Source of the DNA: Tetradesmus obliquus
Taxonomy: Eukaryota > Chlorophyta > Chlorophyceae > Sphaeropleales > Scenedesmaceae
Assembly: GCA_030272155.1 (NCBI GenBank)
Contig: CP126198.1
Location: 1,364,001-1,428,000, forward strand
Direction: 5' to 3'
DNA: 64,000 nucleotides
A model generated the notes under the pieces. It worked only from the letters and a program-made list of their open reading frames with translations. It was not told where the DNA came from and did no database searches. This document shows positions 14,616-24,235 of this stretch, piece after piece. Made by a program: the position numbers and the translations under genes. How positions within the stretch are numbered: the stretch's first letter is position 1; every line of letters starts with the position of its first letter.

Positions 14616-14719
14616 TAGCAGTAGCAGCAGCTTCACAGCTGTAAGCGGATATTGATGAAAGTGATGGATGCGGTATGGCCCCGCAGCACCGCAAGGTTTT
14701 GACCAAGGTTGTCGGGCTG

Positions 14720-14772
<53 letters not shown>

Positions 14773-17097
14773 GCGGCAGCAGTACAGCTGCGAGTGGAAG
14801 TCGATGAGGGTGATGGAGGCAGTGTGGCCCCGCAGCACTGGGAGGTCCTGTCCGAGGTTGTCGGGCTGTGGCAGCAGCAGCAGCAGCAACAACAGCAGCA
14901 GCGGCATGCGTTTGGATATGAACAGACAGAATGTGATGCAGCTACCAGTGTCACAGACACGCTCAGATGGTAACCTCAAGCATGTGACCTCAGCAACGTG
15001 ACCTGATCAGTGTGACGACAGGCACCATACGTGTGACAACAGGAGAGTCACTTGCCTGCAGGCTCCACACGCACATCTGCATCGATGGCTCCTGAGGTCA
15101 CCATGGAGCGTGTGACCTCAGCAGTTTGTGTGACACAGTGTGACCACAGGCACCAAAAGTGTGACAAGCACGAGTGTGGATCACCGCAGGCTCCACACGC
15201 GAACATAGAATAAGTGACATCAGAACTGTAAGTTGTCAGACAAATTGCCGAGTAACAAAAGTGTAACGTCATGAGCGTTACGTACCTGCAGGCTCCACAC
15301 GCGCACGTCTGCATCAGTGGCCCCTGACGCCACCATGCAGCGTGTGACCTCAGCAGTGTGACCGCAGGCACCATAAGTGTGACATTATGCGCATGGCATA
15401 CCTGCCGACTCCACACGCGCACGTCAAGAGCGCAATAACTGTGTTTACACATAGGCTATGCCATGAAAAAGGTCAGCAGTGGCGCGTACCTGCAGGCTCC
15501 ACACGCGCACGTCAGCATCGGTAGCACCTGACGCCACCATGGAGCGTGTGACCTCAGCAGTGTGACCGCAGGCATCAAAAGTGTGACATCATGCGCGTGG
15601 CATGCCTGCAGGTACTGGCAGCTGCCGGCTCCACACGCGCACGTCAAGAGCGCAATAATCGTGTTTACACATAGGCTATGCCATAGAAAGTGTTCGAAGA
15701 GTCAGCAGAGGCACGTACCTGCAGGCTCCAAACGCGCACATCTGCGTCGGTAGCTCCTGAGGCCACCATGGTGCCATCAGCTGACAGGGACAAGTCACTG
15801 ATCTCGCCGGTGTGTCCCCGCGCCGTCACCAGCAGCAATCCCGTCTGCACACACCACACCTGCACGGGACACACAGCAGAGGGGGACACAGAGAGGAAGG
15901 GACAGCACGCATTGACACACACGGCACTGGGGTGAGGGCACAAAAGGTTACTGCTTTACAAGGGCATGGCAGCAGGAAGCCTTGCAGCTGCAGGAAGCCC
16001 ACTGCAGCGCTCAGCGGCAGCAGCTGCTACAGCTTCTCTTGCTTTACCAATGCTGCTGCGCTACACATGGCACCTTAGGCGCAGCTGCTGCTCCCGAGTG
16101 TGCAAAGCAACATACTGCCTATAACACCACACGGCTGCATTCACATCACACACCAGCCCGCACCTTGATGTTGGCGTCATCCGCGCCCGTGATTATGCGC
16201 TGGCCCGCCTTGTCATACAGCAGCGAAAACACCGGAAAGCCGTGCCCCCTGAAAGTGGCATGATGGCAGAACCTGCTTGCCAGCAGCTGCTTCGGCAGCC
16301 TGCTGCTGCTGCAGTGGCTGCTGCGTGCGAGGCCAGCCTGCTGCAGCAGCTGCAGCTGCGGGTGTGCTGTTGCCCGGCTGGGGTTTGTCACCCATGGTGC
16401 TAATGGAGGCTGCTGAGGGACTGCCAGTGCAGGCAGAGCAGCAAGAGAGCCCTGAGCCAACAGGCTGCTGATTCCCTGCAGTTGCAGATGCACCCAACCA
16501 AAAACATGTCACATAACATTGACTGCACGGAATATGCAGGCATCTGAAGAGCAGCGAGGGAGCCCTGGGCCAGCAGGCTGCTGATCCCCTGCAGGAGAAA
16601 AAAACCAAGCACACCACACAGAACATCTTGGATGGTGGGGTTTGTCACCCAGGGTGTTAATGGGGGTTGCTGAGGGACCGCCAGTGCAGGCAGAGCAGCC
16701 AGGGAGCTCTGGGCCAACAGGCTGCTGATTTCCTGCAGACGCAGCCGCACACACACCCAATGAAAAGGTGTTATCAACATGCCATAGAGCATGGGTTGCT
16801 GTCAGTGGCGCAGACATACCAATCGTTCGGCGTGGTGGCCAGTTGCTGCAGCAACAAGCCATCACAGCAACTGCAAGGGACCTGCAGGCAGCTAAAGCGC
16901 AGTGGCCGCTAGGCTGCCGGCCTGTCACGCCAGCTGCTCTCGAGCGCGAAAGGAGCTGGCAGCAGCTGCTGTGACCTGCACACCGCTGCGATTCTGTAGC
17001 TGTTTTTTTTGTGAACTTGTGTCGCAGTGATGAAGATGCTACAGCGCAAGCACCAACTTCCAACCTGTGCCAGAGGTCAACATGTTTTAGGAGCATT

Positions 17098-17151
<54 letters not shown>

Positions 17152-18113
17152 TGCTGCTGGTTCTGACGATGGTGTTTGTGCTGCTGCTGCTGCTACTGCT
17201 GCTGCTGCCAGCATCTCGCCCCCCATCTCGCAACCAGTGATGTGCTCAGCTGATGATACCGCAACGGCTGCTGCTACTGCTGCTGGTTGTAACAATGCTG
17301 CTGCTGGTGCTGCTGCTGCTGCCGCACCTGTGCCCCCACTTGCCCTCCAGCCTGCACCTTGCTCAGCGCCTGCTGCAGCAGCTGCAGCAGCGCGTCTGCA
17401 GGCACCCTGCTGTGCTGCTGCAGCAGCGCCTGGTAGCTGCCTGCATGGCTGCTGCCTGCAAGCATAGAGCCACAACAAACACATGTAGCTAAGGTCGCAT
17501 GATTTGCCGGGCTCTACAATGCTTGGTACGTGCTAGCTCGCTGTGGGCACAGTTGCAGCGCACCCCGCCAGCTGCTACTGTGCACCTGTCCGCTGGCAAA
17601 CTGTCATTACTTGCACAGGCTGATGCAGCTGGTCATTATACAGCTATCTCGCTTGCAGCTTAACATAGATCTTGACCAGCATAATGTATACGGCACGCTG
17701 TAGCTGAGAGTGCTGTCTCACCCTCCACCCATCAGCTGGCAAGGTGCCATGTTTGCACAGGCTGATGCAACAGCTGGTGAGTGTCTCTGCTTGCTGGTTG
17801 CAACTTATACTGTGTGTGAAGTGTATGCTATGTATGCTGCAACTGCGAGTGCGGGCTCACCCTCCACTGTGTAGCGCCGCGGCAGCAGCGCATGCTGATG
17901 CACGTCCTGCAGGAGCGCCTGTGCTGCGTTGCTGCAGGGCCCGTGAGACAGCCACCTCAGCACCAGGAAGTACACCTCTGACTCGTCCAGCTGCAGCACA
18001 GCGGAAGTTGCAGTCAAACATAATGTTTCGGTTGGGCCCGGGCTGTCGCTGCTGCTCCTGCTGTTGCTCCTGCTGCTGCTAACGACACAAACCTCTGCCA
18101 GGGCGTCCGCCAT
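3223..18113 (-). CDS. BRWD/PHIP-like WD40-bromodomain chromatin protein
   Basis: Likely nuclear chromatin reader. I model 18 exons: 18113-18093, 17990-17861, 17455-17358, 16475-16164, 15859-15719, 14198-13836, 13636-13004, 12752-12558, 12187-11991, 11336-11120, 10539-10383, 10064-9979, 9018-8396, 8001-6776, 6607-6102, 5618-5214, 4858-4697, 4320-3223. All phases join, giving about 2,189 residues. Residues 8-83 match the BRWD N-terminus (SEVYFLVLRWLSHGPC; LLPRR). WD repeats fill about 150-770 (RGHTGEISDLSLSADGTMVA; VHPFDPHLAMSAGYDG; DGHFSPDGSAFAV). An acidic and basic linker follows, then the cryptic Tudor-like region (NTYVPQLGDFVIYLWEGH; LWERYKVQWDA; SPWELY). A bromodomain-like segment begins near 1771 (IAANAAAFNGADT, with the conserved Asn). 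Long poly-Gln and poly-Ala runs occur and the tail is acidic then basic. Order and motifs follow BRWD1/3-PHIP and the plant homologues, with one bromodomain as in plants. The family call is firm; some splice choices among duplicated exon edges are less certain. Confidence 0.87.
4380..5930 (-). repeat. Exon-edge duplications in the last exons of the BRWD-like gene
   Basis: The acceptor and first codons of the exon at 5618 (TFQLDPDHAAGGEWYTG) recur upstream at about 5774 and 5915, each behind a coding-strand (CTG)n tract. The donor end of the exon at 4697 (YNRVIPLPLGLDNIQ then GT) recurs at about 4640-4580. The start of the last exon (RLEAGYYRSMQ) recurs once at about 4430-4385. Only one copy of each continues into a full exon. 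Confidence 0.8.
8985..9385 (-). repeat. Five-unit acceptor-edge array (DNAERQALQEHM)
   Basis: On the coding strand CTTGCAG followed by codons for DNAERQALQEHM occurs at about 9018, 9110, 9195 (degenerate), 9280 and 9365. The copy at 9018 continues into a long exon; the others run into spacer sequence with ACATG-rich stretches. Confidence 0.8.
9540..10330 (-). repeat. Donor-edge and acceptor-edge arrays around the exon 10064-9979
   Basis: The exon end coding RRTSVPSEETTR plus GT donor recurs at about 9860, 9695 and 9555, the last degenerate. The exon start (intron end, then a TGACTGCTGCTG run) recurs at about 10170 and 10290 with expanded CTG. A run of about 20 G lies at 10202-10220. Confidence 0.75.
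10510..11830 (-). repeat. Exon-edge arrays at the last WD repeat of the BRWD-like gene
   Basis: The exon start reading SSSDTIPLARGSWAPP and onward occurs at 11336, about 11572 and about 11803. The exon end (YDQFFKKDYDPIMQ then GT) occurs at 11120 and about 10922, with a remnant near 10830. The next exon's start (DEAGFAAFTEP) occurs at 10539, about 10652 and about 10772. Each set has one complete exon. Confidence 0.8.
14185..14900 (-). repeat. Six-unit acceptor-edge array, WD exon (QPDNLGQNLAVLRGH)
   Basis: Going up the plus coordinates, units begin at about 14198, 14330, 14447, 14580, 14720 and 14870. Each has, on the coding strand, (CTG)n, CCACAG or similar, then codons for QPDNLGQNLAVLRGHTASIT. 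Only the 14198 unit continues into the full WD-repeat exon ending at 13836. The other five stop after about 28 codons and merge into the next CTG tract. Confidence 0.85.
15050..15719 (-). repeat. Donor-edge array (GATDADVRVWSLQ then GT)
   Basis: The end of the WD exon 15859-15719 recurs downstream at about 15545-15489, 15345-15293 and 15105-15055, with shorter remnants near 15630, 15420 and 15200. Some copies keep a GTACGY donor; the one near 15055 has GCAAGT. Confidence 0.8.
16164..16740 (-). repeat. Three-unit acceptor-edge array (ISSLLAQ...SLAAL)
   Basis: A block coding (G/E)ISSLLAQxSLAALPALAVPQ follows a CTGCAG acceptor at 16475, about 16590 (short) and 16735. The 16735 copy is long (through PWVTNP) but lacks the WD part. 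Only the 16475 copy continues into WD repeat 1 (ATFRGHGFPVFSLLYD). Confidence 0.8.
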
Positions 18114-19531
18114 GCTGTTGCTTCACTTATGCTGTATTTATGTCCATTGGGAAGTCATTTAGTGCCAGTCCGACGATCCCGTGATTCGGTTGCTCGGCAG
18201 CGAAGGTGACCCAGCATTGTTAGCATCTGCCGCGAGTTCTGGTTGTCTATTGGGCAGAGACACAGGTGTTGACAGAACTACAACATTTGCTTGATTTTCA
18301 TGTCGTCGTGTTGAAGTTGCCCTCCAAAGCCGGCCCTGCCACCTCTCAAAACCCTGCCAGACTGCCAGACACACTGTGTGGCACCACCAGCGTCTTCGCC
18401 AGTCAGGTGTGCAGTCACTGAGCACAACTTCTTAACTGATGCTCAAGAGCAACCATATGGAAGAAATTTAAGTATAGCAGCTCCGTCAACCCACCCATTC
18501 ATCTCTTGTACAGCCTCTGTTAAACCGTCCAACAGTTCAACAGTGATGTCACATCACAGACCGTTCCGTGTGCTGGCATGCGCCATTGCACTGGCCCCTG
18601 CCGCACGGAGTGCAGCAGCCACACCCACATTTTGCACAGTTTGCACAGGAAATCATGCTGGCCTCGTCAAAAGTGACAAAAAGCATACAACACCAGCATT
18701 CAAAAAGCATACAACACCAGCATTCAATGCTGGCTACAATGATTGTAGCCAGGTAAGGTTAGCCAGGTGTGTTTTCTCAGCTGAGTCGGGTTCAAAATTT
18801 GTCCACAGCAAGTTGCCATTGCATGCCGGAGCTATATTGACCACAGAACCTGTCCACCTGGCACAATTCCCTGAAGTCCTCTTGCAAGGCATATTTTCCG
18901 CTGAACTGCAACAGCATCATTAAACAACAAAGAAACCAAGTCCATAGATCCCTGATACGTGCAAATCTGATAAATGCAATAGAATAATGGAAATAATTAC
19001 GGAGTAAACAGCATTTCCATTTATTCAATATCAGCAGCCTGGCAGGGTAAACACAGGGTATGCAAGTGCCAGGCACCACTGGAGGAGGTCCAGCACAGCG
19101 CGCCTGGCAGCAAACCGCTTGCCAGGCTGCGTCACGAAGCTTTAAAACAAGCAACAATTCATTCACACCATCCAAGATGGTGCCAGGACCCACATGTAAC
19201 TTATCCGGCTGGTACGCCTGCCCACGGGCCCGTGGCCTCTCTTGAGAATGAAAAGCTCATTTCAATCGCAGAAATAGGGTGTGTAAAAGCACTTGATAAT
19301 GTGTGGGCAGCCTGCATGCGATCTCCACTGCAAATGATTGCCGTCAGCACAATATAGCAAGTCTGCCTCAGCAACAAAATGCGCAGCATCCACCCGTCAC
19401 TACAAGGCCTGAACCCTGAACACATGTCATTGACAGCATCGTGTACCGCCTTGCTTTGCTGCTGCCCAAAAGGGCTGCTTTAGTCCAGCAACTATCTGTA
19501 CCGTAGGCTTGAAGCACGTTCAAAACTCAAA
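18114..19531. promoter_or_regulatory. Divergent intergenic region, BRWD-like gene and glucosidase II beta
   Basis: About 1.4 kb separates two head-to-head genes and should hold both promoters. It contains a 2 x 24 bp direct repeat (18678-18725) around CATACAACACCAGCATTC. Frames at 18378-18923 (+) and 19193-18792 (-) have no recognisable motif and I do not call them. No clear TATA box or other core element could be assigned. Confidence 0.5.
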
Positions 19532-21857
19532 ATGGGCCCCTCTAAAGGAGTGCTGCTGTTGCTGCTGCTGAGCCTGTGCCTCGCCAGCACAGCTCAAGCA
19601 GCTGCCTCCAACGTGATCCGCGGCGCCCAGCCCGACCAAATCGAAAAATATCAGCCGGTCAACGGCAAGTTCACGTGCTTCGATGGCAGCAAGACCATCG
19701 ACTTCAACCTGGTGAACGACAACTTCTGCGATTGCCCAGACAGCAGCGACGAGCCAGGTGCGGAAATATAATTATGAGCCACGTTGGGAGCTTTTGCTGA
19801 CAAACCGCAGCGATCAGGAGCTGATCAGCAGCGATCAACACGTTAGGGCAGTACTCACCCTGCTGGTGGTTGCTCTGCCTGCAGGCACGTCCGCGTGCCC
19901 CAACGGCGTGTTCTATTGCAGGAACAAAGGCCACGAGCCACGGCTGCTGGCTACGTCTTTTGTGGACGACGGCGTGTGCGGTGAGCAGCAGCTGCAACTG
20001 CTGCTGTGCCAGCGTGTCTCCAGCAGCTTCTGCTGTGCTCAAGGTTGATTTTAGCACACCATTCATCTCTACTTTTTAAACAAACCCACATCATCGTCAC
20101 ATAATATCACTTAAGCCGGTTATAGTCTAAATGTTCTGCAACCTGCAGCAGCATACCCACTGAACTGCTGCTCCTGCACCTCCCGCCCCTGCCGCCATTC
20201 CTGCAAACATATCAAACAACCTACAGACTGCTGCGACCAGCTCAGTGGCTGCAATAACACCTGCACCAGTCACCTCACTATACTGCTGCTGCTGCTGCCT
20301 TCCTGCCCGTCCTGCAAACACATAAAACCCCCACTTCAAACCGCCTGCAGACTGCTGCGATGGCACGGACGAGCTCTCCGGCTGCAAGAACACCTGCATT
20401 GAGAAGAACTCAGCCAAGCGTGATGCGCTGCGCGCCAAAATCGACGAGTACAAGGCCTCCCTGGAAAAGAAGGGCCAGTATGCCGCCAGCGCGGCCGGCG
20501 TGCGGGAGCACATCAAGCAGCGCCATGCAAATGTGGATGGAGATATTGCCGCCACTGAGCAGGAGCTGCAGAAGCTGACAGGTGGGGGGCCTTTGGTATA
20601 GGAGTTCCAGGTGTGCGCGGCTTGCGCTGAACGCATTTGGTGTTGGTGAGGATGCAGCTGGCTCTCGCTCATGTGTGTGTGGTGTGGGTGCGCAACATCG
20701 AAGAGTGAGAGCTTCTCTTGAAATGAAGGCAGCATACGCAACCAACGAAAGCACATGAAGCAGCGCCACGCAATCATGGATGGAGATATTGCCGCCACTG
20801 AGCAGGAGCTGCAGAAGCTGACAGGTGGGGCTTTGCTCATTCACATGATTGCGCTTCTGATGCAGAGCGCATACATTGGTGTGCGGCGGGCTGTCGTTGA
20901 TGTGTGTGGTGTGGATGGAGATATTGCCGCCACTGAGCAGGAGCTGCTGAAGCAGGTGTGGGCATTTGGTTGCTGCTGCAGCCGACAAGAAGCGGCTCGA
21001 TGAGGAGACTGAGGTGAAGGTGGGGGAGGCGCACCACAAGAACACTCATGCTGTGCTTTGCTGCTGCAGCCGACAAGAAGCGCCTTGAGGAGGAAACCGA
21101 GGTCAAGCGCGCAGCGCATTAAAAAAATAACATATGTGTCATAACATGTGTTATACCATTATGCTGTGTTTTGCTGCTGCAGCCGACAAAAAGCGCCTCG
21201 AGGAGGAGACAGAGGTCAAGCGCGTAGCGCACAAGCAGCAGCAGGCAGAGCTGGCAGCACAGCGCAAGGCGGAGCGGGAGGCGGCAGCAGTCAAAGCAAC
21301 AGAGGAGGCTGCTGCTGCTGCTGCCAAGGCAGCTGAAGAGCAGGCGGCAGCTGACAAGACGGCGGCTGAGGCGGCGGCTGCGGCAGAGGGCGCGGCTGGG
21401 GAGGGGGCGGCAGCAGCAGAGCATGAGGAGGTGAGGCGGTTGAGGGATGTCATCCGTGCACATGTTACTTTCATGCTGTCTGTGTGATTGTCATTGTCAT
21501 TGTCATTTCAATGACGCGCAGTGGCACAGTTTGTCTCAACACATGCAGTCATGAGCATGAGGAGGTGAGGCGGTTGAGGCATGTGTTGTTCTGCATGTGC
21601 GTGAAAGTTGTCATGATATATTTCTCGTGTTGTGTTGCCAGCAGACAGTGCATGTGGCTGAACAGCGTATGCAAAAGAAGGCTTGCATTGAGCAGCAGTG
21701 GTACGTGCAGCTGTAGCGAGAACTAACATCTCAATAATGGCAGCCTGCTGGATCAGGTCATGATTACTTTAAACATCATGTTCGCTTGTGAGACTCCCAG
21801 CCTGTGTATGCGTCGAGTGACTCGTTTTGTTGCTGTGTCTTACTGTACTGCTTGCTA

Positions 21858-21901
<44 letters not shown>

Positions 21902-23472
21902 ACCGACGAGGAGCGTGGCAGGCGCATCGCCGCCCAGTGGACCAACGACCCAGCAGCAGCCGGCCCAGCATCGGTGCGTGAGCAGCAGCAGCAGCAAGCA
22001 CTAGCAGCAGCAGGGTCAGGCAGTGGCTCAGATCCTCAGCTGGCAGCGGCAGCGGCAGCCAGGGACAGCCGCGCTGCTGCTGGTGTTGGCGTGTCGCGCT
22101 GGGCGCATGTGCTGCTGTGGGCAGTGCTGGGGGCCGGCTGTGTGCTGCTGGGCGGAGGCAGGCTGGCGGCCCGGGCACTGAGGTGACAGCAGCAGCAGCA
22201 GCAGCTCTGAGGGTGTTTGCAGTACCAGTAGTCTGGGCACTGAGGTGACAGCAGCAGCAGCAGCAGCTCTGAGGGGTGCAGCAGCAGCCGCAGCAGTGGT
22301 CTGGGCACTGAGATGACAGCAGCAGCATCAGCAGCAGCAGCAGCAGCAGCAGTGGTCTGGGCACTGAGGTGACAGCTGCACACTGAGCCACAGCAGCAGC
22401 AGCAGCGGCGGCTTGGGCGCTGAGGTGTCCCTGCTCACTGCAGCTGCAGTGTTAAGCAGGCTAGGTTGCAGCAGTTCGCCGCAGCAGCCGCACCCGCGTC
22501 AGCAGCAGCAGCAGCAGCAGTAGAGGACAGGGCATGTCATTGATAGAGTGTCCATGTGTTGGCGTGAATCTGGGTGATCAATTGTGCAGGGCAGCCGCAT
22601 AGTGTGGTACTGGTTGTGCTATTTCAGCATAGATGTGTGCCGTTGGCAGGTCCCTAGCTGCATAAGTAGCGTTCTGTATGCATGTGAGTGGCATTGCCAG
22701 CACCTGCAATTGCTCCGTGCCAGCCCCTGCACACCTGTTTACATTACTGCTGCTGCTGCTGCTGCTGCTGCTACCGCTGCTGCAGGACTCGCAGGCAGCG
22801 GCGGATGAGGCTGCCAGTCAGCAGCAGCAGCAGGCTGTGACAGATGAGGCAGCAAATGATGGTGAGCAGCATTGGCAGCGCATGGTGCGGCAGAGGGCAA
22901 GATGTGTGCAAGTGCAGCAGCCACCTATGTTCGCTCAAGCGCACCACACCAACGAGGTGCCATGCTAGCAGCCTGCTTATACGCCTTTCCCTGCCTACTG
23001 CCTGCATGCATGCATGCAAACAATCAAATCCTCCATGACTGTGTGTTTTTAGCCGGCCGTCGTAATTGGCCTACCTGCCTGCCTTGCTGCTGCTGCTGCT
23101 GCTGCTGCTGCAGGTGCCTCATATCTCAGCCGCGTGTACAGCAAGGCCAAGGAGAGTGTGCAGAAGATCATCGGCAGCCCCACTAACGCTGACTCAGCAG
23201 AAAGTGACGATGCTGACTCAGCAGCAGCAGCAGGTGACGAGGATGAGCCGCCGCTGCCGTATGAGGAGCCGGCACCAGAGGATGGTGACACTGATGAGCC
23301 TGATTGGTCAATGAACAACGACAGCGTGAATGCAGATCCCGACTACGAGCCTTTTGACGGTGAGTGGACCTGAATACTAGTGCTAGTGTTGCAGTGAGGG
23401 CTTGGTTGGCCACAGCAAGAGTTGGTGTTAGCGCAGTGTAGGTGTAATGCAGCACAGTAAGGGACGCTGACT

Positions 23473-23512
<40 letters not shown>

Positions 23513-24177
23513 GGGTGATGAGGATGAGCCGCCGCTGCCGTATGATGAGCCGGCACCAGAGGAGGGTGACACTGACGAGCCCGACTGGTCAATGAACAAT
23601 GACAGCGTAAATGCGGACCCGGATTATGAGCCTTTTGACGGTGAGGGGGGCTTGTGCTTGTACTGTAGCGTGGCGAGGGCGCGAAGCAGTGAAGTGGGGC
23701 TGTTGATGCAGGGCAGGTCGAGTTTTGGAAGCAGCGCAGGAGGAGGGTGACACCAACGAGCCCAAGTGGTCCATCAATAATGACAGCATAAATGAGGACC
23801 CGGGTTATTAGCCTTTTTATGGTGAGGGATGGTTTGATGGGTAACATGATGGTGAGGGATGGCTTGAGACGTCAAAGGATTCTGCTGTTGTGCTGCCCTG
23901 AATGGCTATCCAATGCAACCAACACAGTAATCTCTCTGTCTACAGCAATGCTGCTGCACCTGCATGTAGCTAGCACTGGCGTGTGCATGTCGCTGCTGCT
24001 GCTGCTGCCGCAGACATCAAGCCCAAGAAGCTCGCGGGGTGTCTTGAGCACTGATATTCGCATGCTGTTGCTGCTGCTGCTGCTGCTGTGCTGCAGACAG
24101 CGAGCTCAAGAAGGTCACAGGGTGTCTTTAAAATATATATTTTAATGCCGCCGCCGCTGCTGCTGTTGCTGCCGCTC

Positions 24178-24235
<58 letters not shown>

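Noticed and set aside
18378-19193. Frames of 181 (+) and 133 (-) codons between two divergent genes
   Set aside because: They overlap each other on opposite strands, contain a tandem repeat and show no recognisable motif.
20900-21182. Separate small coiled-coil genes beside glucosidase II beta
   Set aside because: The pieces are duplicated edges of exons 3 and 4 of the same gene.
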